Shown: piece after piece, positions 33,450-45,125 of the stretch | How positions within the stretch are numbered: the first letter of the stretch is position 1 | Layout of the letters: the number at the start of each line of letters is the position of its first letter | Translations under genes and position numbers: made by a program | Source of the DNA: Quercus robur | Taxonomy: Eukaryota; Streptophyta; Magnoliopsida; Fagales; Fagaceae | NCBI RefSeq assembly: GCF_932294415.1 | Contig: NC_065535.1 | Location: forward strand, 26,940,782 to 27,004,781 | Direction of reading: 5' to 3' | Length of the DNA stretch: 64,000 bases | The notes under the pieces: model-generated | The model's database searches: none | The model's input: only the letters and a program-made list of their open reading frames with translations | What the model was told of the DNA's origin: nothing

Positions 33450-34720
33450 GCGAAACTATAGTATTGGTCTCTCAAGTTTATTCTGTGTGCGTAATTGGTC
33501 TCTCAAGTTTGAAGCATGCGCAATTAGTCCCTCAAGTTTTCAAATGAGTAATATAAATCCTTTTACTAACTGTCATTAACGGTATTACTTATGTGGCTAA
33601 CGAAACAATGACTTGACATTTTATTTTAATGACGTGACATATTTTTAATTAAAAAATTACAAACTAAAATTACACGCAAGCTCTTCACGCACTCCTCCAC
33701 GGCTCCACTCACCAATTGTAATCGTCACAGAAAAAGGTGACGCTTATATGCCGTCGGCCACGGCCCCGACACTCTCTTCTCAATGGCAGCCCCAGCACCA
33801 ACCACATTTACCGTTATGCCCCTAACCCTCTCTTCGCTCACCAAGCCCTTGAAATACAGCCGACAGCCTAAAACACTCTGAGTCCGGGATGTTGTGGATA
33901 TCGACGGCGAGTTCTTGATCGTGGATCTGACGGTCAAGATCCTCCTTCAATTTCCTCATCTCTACTTCAAATTAGTAATTTGAAGAAAGGTCAAGAATTC
34001 CGTGAAAGATCAAGAATTAACAACTTAAATAAATTTCCCAATGAAGAAGATATACTACCAGTAAGGTTATTACCTGACATATACAAATACCTCAGTGTAC
34101 TCAATCCACCGAGCAACGGAGGGATCGACCCAGTAACTGAGCTAGACCTTAGATCGAGCACTTGAAGTGCATTAAGTCTTTGGCCGAACCAGTTAGGAAT
34201 AGGCCCTAGAAGCGAAAACCCAGAAGCGTTGAAAGACACCAAGCTTGCCCATTTGGCCAAAGAGTCCACAGTGAACTATTGATTTAGAATCCCAAAACGA
34301 CTTCGTCTCAACCCAGACACGTTGATTTCAGTGACCCGACTTTTATTGCACGGCTAAGGCTTGTTGTTCCCTCTCTCCCCTTCTCTGTCTTGTGGCTGGG
34401 GGTTTTTTTATTTTATTTTATTTTTAATGTCGTGGCTGGGTGTTTACAATCAGTAGAAAATAGTTTTTAATTTGGTAAATAATGTTTCTCACGTGTAATT
34501 TTAGTTTGTAATATTTTAATTAAAAATATGCCACATCATTAAAATAAAATAACAAGTCATTATTCCGTTAGTCACATAAGTAACACCGTTAATGGCAGTT
34601 AGTAAAAGGACTTATATTGCTCATTTTCAAAACTTGAGGGACCAATTGCACACGCTTCAAACTTAAGGGACCAATTGTGCATACAGAATAAACTTGAGGG
34701 ACCAATACTGTAGTTTTTGC
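33450..34720. mobile_element. Pack-MULE, 1.27 kb, with ~230-bp terminal inverted repeats
   Basis: The left arm (33450-33677) and the inverse of the right arm (34489-34720) are alike along their whole length: both read 'agtattggtc', 'ctcaagtttattctgt', 'ccttttactaact', 'cattaacggt', 'ttacaaactaaaattacac'. Long TIRs fit Mutator-like elements. Between the arms is GC-richer, gene-derived sequence, including an LRR fragment on the minus strand. No transposase. The flanks are T-rich and a 9-bp duplication is not conserved. Confidence 0.8.
33991..34269 (-). pseudogene. Captured fragment of an LRR receptor-like kinase gene (At2g16250 type)
   Basis: The minus-strand frame of 92 residues holds about three plant LRR units (LQVLDLRSSSVTGSIPPLLG, then LRYLYMSGNNLTGSI, then LLILDLSRNS), preceded by 'LVSFNASGFSLLGPIPNWFG'. 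The NASGF...PxWFG start is what I associate with the ectodomain of probable LRR receptor-like kinases such as Arabidopsis At2g16250. There is no signal peptide, transmembrane or kinase part, and the frame is closed on both sides. It lies wholly inside the MULE, so it is transposon-carried. The neighbouring segment at 33725-33937 may be a second captured piece, source unknown. Confidence 0.72.
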
Positions 34721-35699
34721 TCTCTCTTTGCCGCTCCTTTCTCACGCTGCTGCAGCCATACCCAACTATGAGTTTTTCAATTGTTTTGATTTCATTGATT
34801 TATTGGTACTATTAAAAAGTTTTTCAATTGAACTATATTCATGCATAGCCGAAATGTATGACTCCATAGACAATAAACGGAAGCATGCCGTATGGCTTGA
34901 TCAACAAAGTCAAAGATATGCAATTCAGCATCTAACTTGCATGAAGAAACACAACACTCATGCATTAAATGTTGCATGGATTGCTTGGCCACTATTGTTG
35001 ACTTCCTTAACAATAGAAGTCTCTCATGTGCTAAAATTTCTGATATTTTGGCTGAACATCTAACTATAAATAGATGTGAGCAAGAGATAGTTCCTGCGTG
35101 AGACGGATAGATAGAAAAGAACTTCTTCTGTGTGCACCAGAGTTAGGAAGTTAAAGTGTATTGCAATTTGTCTAAATATAATAGGGTGTTCTTTACGACA
35201 TAAAAATATATATAACTTGTTTTTTAGTTACAATAAAATTTTCTTTTTTTCCTTAAACTAGAATTATTTTAGTTTTATATCAGAAAATTGATATGTTAAT
35301 AGTTCTATACCTCTAGTCTTAGCTTGATGCAATCTATTCACCTTGAAAAACTATATTGTAATTTAATAATCTAACACAGACCCAATTGTAGCTAACTAGT
35401 TTCACATCATCCACTAAATACTAAACATTTCAAAGCAATTATAAGTTCTCATTGATTATTTTTTATGTTCTTTAAAATGAGGGGTATAATAGTAATGTTA
35501 TTATAAAATGATTACATTTCATTTCTTCCAATGTCATTTCCAAACGGTGTTACTTACTTTCCATTCAATTCCTTTATTTTATAACATTCAAACAAGATTT
35601 TTAAATTCCATTCATTTTCCTACTAAATTCATTCCATTTCTTTAATGATCATTCAATTCCATTCCTTTATAAACTCCCAAGCAGAACCTGAGAGTTGTC

Positions 35700-36420
35700 C
35701 TTTCGGGACACTTAAACAGTAGATTCAATGTATAAATTTACAAATTTCGAGAAAAAACAGTAGATTTAATGGATTTGAAGGATATACCATAAATTTGAAA
35801 TTTCGGAGTTCCATCTATCATATAACCGGTTTACAATCTTTTTGACTTTTAAAGAATGTATCATAAAAAGAAAATGGAACATAGGTTTTTTTTTTTTTTT
35901 TGTCAAAAAGATAATGCATTAAAAGAAAACTTAAGGGATAGAAAGTGGAATCGTTTGTCTAAAATAGTAGGGAAACTATATATATATATACCAACTAGAA
36001 GTCAAACACTGCACTCAGAGCTACACTCAAAAAACTCAAGACTATTATTCGGATACAAGCATAGGCACGAGTAAGTAAGCGGGTTAAATAATAAAAACCA
36101 GTCGGCATGCATAAATAATTGTCCTTTCTGATCTACATCTGACTACATTAAAGGCTCCATGAGCCAAAATTCATATTGTACGGAAGTTCTAATTTGTCCT
36201 TCCCTCACCAAATGGTCCGCCATCATAATAGTTATTTTTGTTCACTGTTTGAACAATCTTTTTTTCTTTTTCTTTTTTTGATAAAGACTGTTTGAACCAT
36301 CTTTTCTATTGACTCACAGTATTCTAAATATCAAGCCAAGACGGATTCATTTTTAACTTTTCCTATCAATTTTTCAACAAGTTGTTGTTTGAGGAATTGG
36401 ACTGGGAAAGGGGTTTGGAT
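35700..36420. other. Intergenic DNA, no gene
   Basis: Includes a T17 run followed by 'gtcaaaaagataatgcatt' (about 35885-35920), likely the end of a minus-strand retroposon with unclear extent. Confidence 0.45.
36244..36305 (-). mobile_element. Micro-retroposon 5 (24-bp insert, 19-bp TSD)
   Basis: ACTGTTTGAACAATCTTTT (36244-36262) and ACTGTTTGAACCATCTTTT (36287-36305) differ at one base. Between them is a T-rich tract ending GATAAAG (minus strand CTTTATC then A-rich). Confidence 0.68.
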
Positions 36421-36423
36421 TAA

Positions 36424-37011
36424 GGTTGTGTTTGGTTCAATGTAAAATATTTTTCGAAAATGTTATTTTCGAAAAAGGAAAATATTTTCAAGTGTTAGGT
36501 TGCATTATGAAAATTGTTCTAGAAAATATTTTCATGTGTTTGGTAATATTTTGAAAATGCTATTTTCCACCACCACCCACACAAAACCCACCACCACACA
36601 ACAGGAAAACCACCAAAACACCACCACCCACACCACCACAACAACAAAAAAAAATCAGAGATCAAAGAGAGAGTAAAAAATCAAAATCACACAGAAACGT
36701 AGATTAGTTCGTGGGTCGATCAAAATCACACAAAAAATCAAAATCACAGAGAGAGAGAGAGATCGGTTTGTAGGTTCGTGGCGCGAAGGCTCTGGGTTGC
36801 CGGCGAAGTCGAAGGCTCGTGAGTCGAAGGCTCTGGTCGAAGATCGGTTCGTGGGTTCGTAGATCGGTGGGTCGAAGGCTCTGGGTCGAAGATCGGTTCG
36901 TGGGTTCATAGATTGGTTCGTAGATCGGCAAAGTCGAAGGCATGATCTGGGCTCTGGGTTCGTGGCATGATCTGGGCTTTGGGTTCGCCGGCGAAGTCGA
37001 AGGCGTGATCT

Positions 37012-37050
<39 letters not shown>

Positions 37051-37216
37051 GCGTGAGTCCAGAAATGGTTTGAATTGAAAATTTTGACTGAAACTAATTT
37101 CCGGGTCAAAGCCATTAAAACGGTCAACTGAAAATTTATTTTCCATGCGCAACCAAACACCTGCATTTACGGAAAAGCATTTCCGGAAGTGATTTGAAGT
37201 CAAAACAAACACAGCC
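36424..37216. mobile_element. PIF/Harbinger-like element, GGCTGTGTTTG family copy 1, 793 bp
   Basis: Left end GGTTGTGTTTGGTTC; the inverse of the right end is GGCTGTGTTTGTTTT. TAA lies on both sides (36421-36423 and 37217-37219). The interior has 'aaaatatttt' blocks, CCACCA-rich sequence, repeated 'gatcggttcgtgggtt' units and a CT microsatellite, then 'catgcgcaaccaaacac' near the right end. The same order occurs at 57453-58322. Frames across it are repeat translation, not genes. Confidence 0.8.
37015..37046 (+). repeat. (CT)16 microsatellite in the Harbinger-like element
   Basis: Its counterpart in the second copy is at 58093-58135, so the microsatellite is part of the family sequence. Confidence 0.9.
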
Positions 37217-37219
37217 TAA

Positions 37220-39415
37220 GTTCAGTGTCCAATGACACTAGATCCTTTAAAATTGTGACACATGTTCATTTTTAGACATATGTCACCATCCCAACGAGTT
37301 CAGTGCACTGGAAGCACTGGATTCAAACTGCTCCAGAGGGAAAGGAAGGCATTCCATGTAAATGTAATTATTAATATTATAATAAATGATTAAAATGCAT
37401 GAGAGTTTATAAGTTTATAATAAATACTTTCCAAAAAAAAAAAAACCTAGATAACTTCAATACAAGGACAACTTCCTAGGTCTTTACATCACCCAATAAT
37501 AATTTATTAAATTATATACTATCAAATACAAATAAGACTTCATAAATAACTTTGACTAAACAATAAAAACAAATAAAAGATAATTGGACGCTCAAAAAAT
37601 TGACACATTTCACCTACTACATAAGTGTCACATAAGTTGTCAATATACTTTTGCATCACCATCAATTTGCGCTCTGATGAGCTCCTCATATCGCTTTGAC
37701 TCCACCGAGGGACCGTGTCAACCTCAATAGCCACCAATTGACATCTATGATTGTTACTTGGTGTCGGCTGCTCCACCCACCACCCGATGGGTTTTGCTTG
37801 GTGGATGTTTTGCCCAAAACCAACCAATTGCAACCTAAGAAAGGAATGCCAAAGCGTGAAAACTAAACCCAGGACTAAAAAGGTCAAAAGCATTCACATC
37901 CCATCATCATGTGAAAATTAGCCAAATTTTGAAAGGGGATTTTTTTTTTTTTTTAATTTTAGCTTCATACTTTTGAAATACATCTCACCTCCTGCTCTCT
38001 TTCATTTTACTATTCCATAAAAAATATATATATTCTTTCTTTACTAGGTTCATATTTGTGCTAGTAGAAATTTCAAAATTCCAAATCCAATCCAAATATT
38101 GTGTAACCATACAATCTTCAGAAAAATTCAACATTGTAATAACATATAATCAATCTATTTTTTATATTGAAATACGTCCTCTGCTTCTAAAAATAGAGAG
38201 TGTGTGAATGTTCATGTTATTCCAAAATATAGAGCCTCTGTGAAAACTTTTTTTTCTTGGAACTATTATCCAAGAAAACAAACAAAACCTAATAGACTAA
38301 ACTAGTGAGCAAAAGGCTTAAAAAAATAAAAAATAAAATAAAAAAGAAGAAGAAGAAGAAGAAGAAGGAAAAATCATATTTATGACATCCACTAACCTCA
38401 AATATGTCACAACATATAGGAAAACTCTTCTAAAAAAAAAAAATATATATATATATATATATAGGAAAACACAAACAAATCAAAGGAGCCCATTTCAAGC
38501 ACCCAGTTGTGCGATTGCATTGTGTTCTAAACGTAATCGAAAATAAGATAATCCTATCAAAGATTTGAGAATTTTCTTTTTTCTTATTATTTGTTGCCCC
38601 CGAGTTTTCTCAAGAACCAAATAGAGAGAAATCATTTGAAGTGAGGCATCTTTGAGTAATGGAAATTTACAAATATAGACAGATTAAAAACAAAAAAGAG
38701 ATTGCCAACTGAGATATGATCTAAGGAGGAGCTTGCCTCGATCTAATTCTTCTTCTTCTAAAATCTGAAATGCAAAGTTGTAACTAGCCCGATGTATGTG
38801 GATTTTTGTGTGTGAATAGCTACAATTTGACCCCAAAAGAAAAAAAATGGTATGAAGGACCAGGTGTGGATGGTCAAAATCAAAACTTAAAAATTTATTT
38901 TACGGTGAAGCAAGTAGATTAGCAAGACAAAATATTCAGCTAGAGCCTGGAAGTAAAAAATAATCCAACAAAGATAAATTGCCAACAAAATTGTTTAGGA
39001 AAAAAAATAAAACCTCTGTGATAATGTTAACTAGATGCATGTAAACTGCTCCATTCATTTAGGAGGAGGTGATAATCATATTGTCAATGGTAACTATATG
39101 ATTAAAGTGATTTGCATATTTGTTAAATAAATATTTGACATGTACAAAAGCCTTTTATACAACCCAAGTTGCAACGGATAAAATGACAATAAAATAGAAA
39201 GGGCAAAGAATTTTTTTATATATATAATAATAAAAAACACTAATATTCTCCAATCATATTTTGTGGAAGCCTGTCTGACTCCATGTAGCTACGGCAGTCA
39301 GGTTAAACAATTGAGCTACAGCAGCCAATAATGTCTTCTTCAGCTCAAACTTTGGCACTAAGAATCATCTGATTATGGAAGCCAAAGCCGTCAAAACATA
39401 GTGCCAAGAAGTCAC
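37220..39415. other. Intergenic DNA and 3' flank of the DLN gene
   Basis: AT-rich. One minus-strand frame at 37540-37893 (117 aa, with a stretch 'VPRWSQSDMRSSSERKLMVM' that looks protein-like) has no domain I recognise. It could be a transposon or gene remnant. The final ~200 bp should be the 3' UTR of the gene at 39416. Confidence 0.45.
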
Positions 39416-42184
39416 CTATCTATAGCTAAGCTGATGAGAGTCCCATCCCCCATCTGGTTCCCGCCTCTTCATGGATGTGGCAGATAAATGAACTTGTTGG
39501 AAAGACTTGACTGGCTCTTCACGTACTGAATTACTTACAGGGATAAACATTTGTCTGGCGCTTTCTCCTCTGCTTCCATTCTCTGAAGAATTAGCTATGC
39601 CATTTAGATCAAAACTCGGCCTCATAGTTGAAATGTCACTACGGCCTGGTCCACCAGGAACACTCATGATATGTGGAGCACCTGACAAGGCAGAAAGAGC
39701 ACCAGAACCTATAATTTGTGGGATGACAGTGGTTCCACGTGGGTCTGTTACGTATGGGAAGAAATTGGGAGGGTACAAAGTTGAGGATAGGCCATTGTTG
39801 GGGTCAAAGCAGAATCCATTGTTATAGAGGAAAGCATGAGGTGGTGCTGGGGGTGGCTGTGCATAAGTTGGCTTGTGTTGCAATGGATATACCCTCTGCA
39901 TTTCTTCATTTGAGGGAAGCATATTGGAAACAGATACCTGAAGGGGTTTGGCATGAACATGAGTAAAGTCATGCAAAGAACTAAAACCTGATGGATACCC
40001 AGTGCCAACACTTCTAGAGTACGGTTGTCTTGCAATGCCCATTAATGAAACTGCAGGATCATCATATGATGCACTGTTTCTTAATTCTTGTGTGCCTTGA
40101 CCTGGATGTCGAGCATCGATGCATGCATCAGCAGATGTCAGGTTGTCATTTAAATCAAAATCCCTAACAGAGTGTCCTGATAATGAAGCTGGTGGAGACA
40201 ATCGACAACTGCTGTCATCATTTTCACTTGCACAATTGAGATCGAAATGGAATGTTCTTGCTCGTGTAGAACTGACTTCCACAGAAGACTCTTCAGAAGC
40301 TAAACTTGACTGGGCTTGGACACATTTTTCTGTAAGCAATTCCATGTCCAAATCAGCCCCTACAGCAGCAACATTGAGGTCAATGCCTTTAACCTGTAAC
40401 TGTATAGAGCTGTCATTATTATCATTGGCCAATGGTGATTTATTCCTATTGAAATTCCTGGAAAGAGAAATTGTTCGGAAAGCACTAGGAGCAGATCCCC
40501 TCCAACCTCCTAGACAGTGTGATTGAGGCATAGGTAAGGATATAGAAATTCCAGGTTTAGCCAAAACAGGAACTGGCCTCATCACATTATTTGAATGGTG
40601 CAAAATAGTTTCTTTGACTGAGAGTTCAGGGTATTCAGCTTCATTGGTCAAGATATTTTCATTAAGATCAATTCCAAATAGAGTAGTCTGGTCACTGGCA
40701 GTTACATTTTCAGGTTTTGTAGTCATATCAGATGATTCATGACCATGATGACCAGCGTCAGATCCATATATCATCCTGGGACCCATGACACGTGATGGCT
40801 GTTTGACTTCTAAACACAACCCTTCATTTCTTGTCGACATTTCTGGATCCCCCACCTCTTTAATGGTATAACGACTATCACAGTTACCTTGATCATTGCA
40901 AAACTGGATTTTGCTTCCAGTTTCTGTTAAGCAGTCTTTTTTATTTGAATCTGCAGAATCAACAGAGCTCATATGAACTGCCTCACCATTTTTCTCTTGT
41001 ACAGAAGAGGAACTCTCTGAGAGCTCCCTATATGTACCAACTTCCCTCTCCACTTCTCTTGCAACTCTCTGAGCCACCTCCAGTGCATCATCCAGATCAT
41101 AACAAGGCTGTGCTTTATCTTGAATAGAAATTTCAATAACTTTCCTCTTAAGCATGTCAGGAGTTGGAAGATCAATATCATCCACAGTACAAGAATTATG
41201 GTCTGAAATCACCCCCAGCACCTTATTACCATCACTTGCTCTGACATGAACAAGTTCTGAAGCCTTAATTGCATTTTGCTGTTTTCCAGATTGGAAGATT
41301 GTAGCATCCAGAACATCTTTGGAAGCTTGAGCTGCCATACCCACAGCTAAAATTCGGAGTGCAGGCTCTTTGAGATTATTTTTGAAGTCAGAACAAGTGG
41401 AAGTGTCCATGGCACTGGTTTTACTATGTGTACATGACTTAACATCGACAGAAGTTACTTGAAAGCTGTCATTTGAAGAAGCTGGAATACTGATGTGTGT
41501 TGAGTTAGAAGATGAAGACTCAGTTTTATATGGTTTATCATGGAAAGATGCCTGCATCACAGACTTCAATCCACTTTCACCAGCATTTGACCAATACCCA
41601 CTCATTCTCCCATCCACTGACTCATTATTGTCCTTGCCAAGGGGTTGTCCACTGTCTGAGCTAATATCGCTCTTCATGGAGATGTTCTTTGTAGAAGCAT
41701 TTCCTTCAGGGGAAAGTGCTGATACTTCACCCTGCTTCAGATTCCCCTTGACTTCAAGTCTGTTACCATTGGATATTACTGCAGAAGTTCCTTCAGCATG
41801 ATTTTCTTTCTCAAGTACTGAATCTTTCATTGTGGAAATAACAGAAGATGGTGCGCTCAAATCATCTGCATTTTCTCTGGAACAAGAAGTGGAAGAGATT
41901 GAATAATTCCTTTCCATTTCTGGCAGTTTATCAGCTTTGCCACCACTGATTTCATGGTCTTGTTTTTGTACACCAGCATTTCCATTAATACATGTTCCAC
42001 AGCAATCAGATAAGCTGTTTGCCTCCCCAAAACAATTGTGTTCTTTGGGAGAACAGAGGTGCCTGACATCATTCATCAATGCACTTGGTTTTAGATCATG
42101 CTGGTCCATAGGTACCCTGATGTGATGCCTTGACAACAGGATTTTGCGATCATCAACGTCACAGAAGTAATTATGTGCTATCAA
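39416..42184 (-). CDS. DLN-motif nuclear protein resembling the C-terminal part of plant TFIIS-N proteins
   Basis: One long open frame of 922 codons. Its first ATG is codon 26 (42109), giving an 897-aa product; codon 1 is TTG. Five DLN motifs (506, 602, 648, 677, 859), EAR-like repression motifs, lie in the second half. Other landmarks (codon numbers): a basic patch LKRK at 345, the block DALEVAQRVAREVEREVG at 367-383, a WRGSAPSAFR block at 561, PYVTDPRGTTVIPQIIGS at 810-827 and the end KRREPDGGW at 906-914. From memory these blocks, in this order, match the tail of plant proteins with an N-terminal TFIIS (LW) domain (At4g24200 type), thought to act in transcription. No TFIIS domain is visible upstream within the window, so the protein is either a domain-less form or lacks an exon I could not find. 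Confidence 0.7.
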   Translation of the reverse strand: MIAHNYFCDVDDRKILLSRHHIRVPMDQHDLKPSALMNDVRHLCSPKEHNCFGEANSLSDCCGTCINGNAGVQKQDHEISGGKADKLPEMERNYSISSTSCSRENADDLSAPSSVISTMKDSVLEKENHAEGTSAVISNGNRLEVKGNLKQGEVSALSPEGNASTKNISMKSDISSDSGQPLGKDNNESVDGRMSGYWSNAGESGLKSVMQASFHDKPYKTESSSSNSTHISIPASSNDSFQVTSVDVKSCTHSKTSAMDTSTCSDFKNNLKEPALRILAVGMAAQASKDVLDATIFQSGKQQNAIKASELVHVRASDGNKVLGVISDHNSCTVDDIDLPTPDMLKRKVIEISIQDKAQPCYDLDDALEVAQRVAREVEREVGTYRELSESSSSVQEKNGEAVHMSSVDSADSNKKDCLTETGSKIQFCNDQGNCDSRYTIKEVGDPEMSTRNEGLCLEVKQPSRVMGPRMIYGSDAGHHGHESSDMTTKPENVTASDQTTLFGIDLNENILTNEAEYPELSVKETILHHSNNVMRPVPVLAKPGISISLPMPQSHCLGGWRGSAPSAFRTISLSRNFNRNKSPLANDNNDSSIQLQVKGIDLNVAAVGADLDMELLTEKCVQAQSSLASEESSVEVSSTRARTFHFDLNCASENDDSSCRLSPPASLSGHSVRDFDLNDNLTSADACIDARHPGQGTQELRNSASYDDPAVSLMGIARQPYSRSVGTGYPSGFSSLHDFTHVHAKPLQVSVSNMLPSNEEMQRVYPLQHKPTYAQPPPAPPHAFLYNNGFCFDPNNGLSSTLYPPNFFPYVTDPRGTTVIPQIIGSGALSALSGAPHIMSVPGGPGRSDISTMRPSFDLNGIANSSENGSRGESARQMFIPVSNSVREEPVKSFQQVHLSATSMKRREPDGGWDSHQLSYR

Positions 42185-42462
42185 GAGATCGTTGGAATAA
42201 GCTCTCCAGACATTTCAATCCACCTACTGCTGTCAGCTACCAAGCTACAGGCATACCAAGAAGAATGACAAGTGGTGAACAGCTTTAATAGTTACTTGGA
42301 AGCATGTGATTCTGCTGCATCATGGAATCTTGGCAGCCTAGAGAGATCAGCAAGTCCATTGGTCATTAAAACTGGGTGATTGAAAACTGCAACTACTCCA
42401 CAGCATGATACTTTTAAGTTTGGTAAATTGAATACCAATCTAGCAATGTACAACTCTACTGC
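42185..42462 (-). other. 5' part of the DLN-gene exon: leader with an upstream ORF
   Basis: A splice acceptor cttgcag (complement of 42463-42469) opens an exon that runs into the long frame. In-frame stops separate it from the DLN frame, so it looks like 5' UTR. It contains a 49-codon upstream frame starting at the ATG at 42438 or a longer one read through from the intron, both ending at the stop near 42292. Alternatively it is coding in another isoform. Confidence 0.45.
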
Positions 42463-42489
42463 CTGCAAGAACATTTATTATAGGTTAGT

Positions 42490-42533
42490 TACCTTAAAAA
42501 CTTTTTTTTGGGATAAGTGGGTACCTTAAAAAC
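42490..42533 (-). mobile_element. Micro-retroposon 6 (20-bp insert, 12-bp TSD), intron of DLN gene
   Basis: TACCTTAAAAAC at 42490-42501 and 42522-42533, with TTTTTTTTGGGATAAGTGGG between (minus strand CCCACTTATCCC-poly(A)). Confidence 0.75.
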
Positions 42534-43580
42534 ATTATGGAACTTTCATATCTAGAACACAAAAGAATATAGATGCTGAACTACAAGGCAAACATCTACG
42601 GGCTTATTATGGTCTATGGGGAACTTTTATTTCAGTATCTACGCATCAATGAAATAAAGATTGCCAGCTTAGCAGCACTCTAGCTATGCCAAAGGACTTC
42701 ATTTCATTATCAGCTCCTTCACTCCAAAGGCCTTCATTTCATCCTTGAAAAATGATGTTTTATGTTGTATATGCTGTTTGCAAATAATGTGTTCATTGGT
42801 GACAGGAATATGGGTCAATGCAATGAACTAAAGCTGGTAAGAAAGATTCAGGTCAAAATATTTCATAGTTTATCTGAGCAACCAGAACAATTGAACATTA
42901 AAATTGAAAGATAGGAAAATAAAGGATATGACCTAGGAGTCAACACCTAGGCCTAGCTAGGAGTCCGCATCAAGCAAGAAAACCGCTAGGAGTCAAGCAC
43001 CTAGGGTGGAACTGGAATCGACACCAGACCAAAGAAACCAAAAGGCCATTTTTTTCATTCATCAAAATCTTAAATCATCTCCAAAAGGACTACAATAGGT
43101 TGCTTATATAGGGAGAAGTAAACCCCAATTCTAATTGGCGTAGGAAACCCAATAAACTACTATCTTAAAACATAAAAATACAACTGAATTACAAACATGA
43201 ATGATACTAAATTAAAATAAAAGTCTTCTTATGTCTTCTGCATCATTATCGCCATACTATTTTGACCAAAAGTTTCATTTATCAAATAATAAATATTAAT
43301 TCCAGGAACCAGCTTCATACAGTCAAAAGAAGAAGAAACTATATCCATGTGGTCATTTTCTTCACTAGTTCCATGGGTATTGGACCAAATGGCATCTCCT
43401 CCTCCTTCAAACACAGGTGGAGGTTGACGTCATGGCTTCAAATCCAAACAAGTGGTGAATGATTTCATGTCTATAGCTTTTGTTTTTATTCTAATCCTAA
43501 TTGTGTCTTCTAGATTAGGATCATTAATTGAAATAAAGTAATTTGGCTTGATATTAAACCAAACTATTCCATTAACAAGA

Positions 43581-43614
43581 CCCCCCCCCCCCCCCCCCCC
43601 CACCCCCACCCCCC
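43581..43614 (+). repeat. Poly(C) tract with two A interruptions
   Basis: C20 followed by short C runs separated by A. Exact length is uncertain in sequencing. Confidence 0.9.
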
Positions 43615-44299
43615 AAAAAAAAGGCTACCAACCGGCAACTTAAATATTACATGTCTGATTTGTCAAAAATCCGAATTAGCAAGTAAAGGAGAAAAAAGCC
43701 AATTGTGCTGGGATCTGAAAAGGCTAGAAAGCTGGTTTTCTCATTAAATGAATCAACAATAAACATGCTCCGACAGGCTCAATAAACCAAGAACAAACAT
43801 AGGCACCTTTCATAGAGTACAAACATGGATACGTACTGCATATTCATGTTTTTAATGAAAAGAAACGTGTAGAAACAAAATACCAACTGGATTTTGTCAT
43901 ATAAACTGAAAAGACAAAGTTTAGCTACAAATTGGTTGTAGCAACCTTACTCGATATCTTTTTATTGGAGGTGAATTTTGACAAAACCACCATTGAATTA
44001 CATTTCTTCTTATATCCTCCATTCTTGTAAAATTTCTAAAAATTAAAGATCAATAACTATGTCATCAAGAAATAGTTTAAATTGCAAGTTTTTGTAGTTT
44101 GAAAATATGCATAAAATATAATCTTATAGATTATATAGTAAATAATATCCGATTAGCACAAAATTTGACAGTGTATTAAGAGCGTAAAGAACATACAATT
44201 CAATAGTTAGATTTTCAAAATATGTAATAATATTAATGATATTGAGTAGGGTTATAGCCTTAAGCTACAACCAATTTTATAGCTAAACTTTGTCCAAAC

Positions 44300-44717
44300 T
44301 GAAAAGGTATGCTGAGGAAGAAATGCACATTCATAACATATTTCTTAGAAACTTCCATGATTAGGTCATACAAGACATGCAAACATCAAATGAGTTATAT
44401 ATTCACAATGAACATATAGTACATGAACACTTTACCCCATGGTTTAGGGAAAAGAGAATGGACTATATGACAATTCATTTGTGGAATGTATAGACAAAGA
44501 CATTTCAACATCCAGATGCACACATGCAATTGATACATGAATAGAGTCATATGTAATGTAGATTACACCGTGTTAACTTCAGACTAAGATATATAAACCT
44601 TCCAAGCTCTAATAATTTGACTGGGTATGTTGAGGAAGAAATGCACATTCATAACACACTTCTTTGAAACTTCCATGATTAGGTCATACAGACACCCAAA
44701 CTTCAAATGAGTTAGAT
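44300..44717 (+). repeat. Two ~100-bp direct repeats, 317 bp apart
   Basis: About 44306-44400 and 44623-44717 share 'tgaggaagaaatgcacattc', 'aacttccatgattaggtcat' and 'tcaaatgagtta', with scattered differences. Not flanked by recognised element ends. Confidence 0.8.
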
Positions 44718-44968
44718 GGAACTATTGTAATTTTTTTAATATAAATTACAGTAATTGGTAAAATATGGTATCACTAGTCATGATCCAATAGGTTTCATCA
44801 TAACAAGGTCAGAATGAAGTAAAATGGAATGAGATTCTCAAAATAATTTAGTTTCCTCTATCTACATATTTCTTGATAAATAATAAAAGTTTTTTTTTAA
44901 TAAAAAGAGCCCCTCAGTATACAAGAAACATACTTTGAGTCTTATAATGCCAAATGAAAGCAAGCAAA

Positions 44969-45004
<36 letters not shown>

Positions 45005-45125
45005 AACGGTTGGGTAACAAAGCCATCTCATACACACCCTTAAAAGAAACAACTTCAACTCTGGAAGAGGCCTCTCTACACCTTCAAACGCTTTATATAG
45101 TTACACTCCTTCCAAATCAACCACA

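Larger units (their letters stand above)
33057..35692. mobile_element. Candidate Harbinger/hAT-like element disrupted by a Pack-MULE
   Basis: The left side has two copies of a TIR-like end (ggcctcgtttgggaggagt at 33052, ggttatgcttgggaggagag at 33118). The right side has the inverse (ctcccaagcagaacc, to about 35689), followed inward by 'ggaatggaattg'-type sequence in both arms. The Pack-MULE at 33450-34720 lies within. An open frame at 34728-35063 (111 aa) has no recognised domain. Terminal duplication is imperfect (TAA versus TGA), so family and limits are tentative. Confidence 0.4.

Noticed and set aside
36655-37212. 185-codon minus-strand frame with Arg-Glu and PTNRSS repeats
   Set aside because: Lies wholly in the Harbinger-like element and reads its CT repeat and 'gatcgg' units.
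37540-37893. 117-codon minus-strand frame that looks partly protein-like
   Set aside because: No domain recognised, no splice partners and no neighbouring exons; kept only as a note.
44880-44912. Possible eighth micro-retroposon (taataaaag on both sides of T8)
   Set aside because: The repeat is AT-only and no bases besides T lie between, so chance cannot be excluded.
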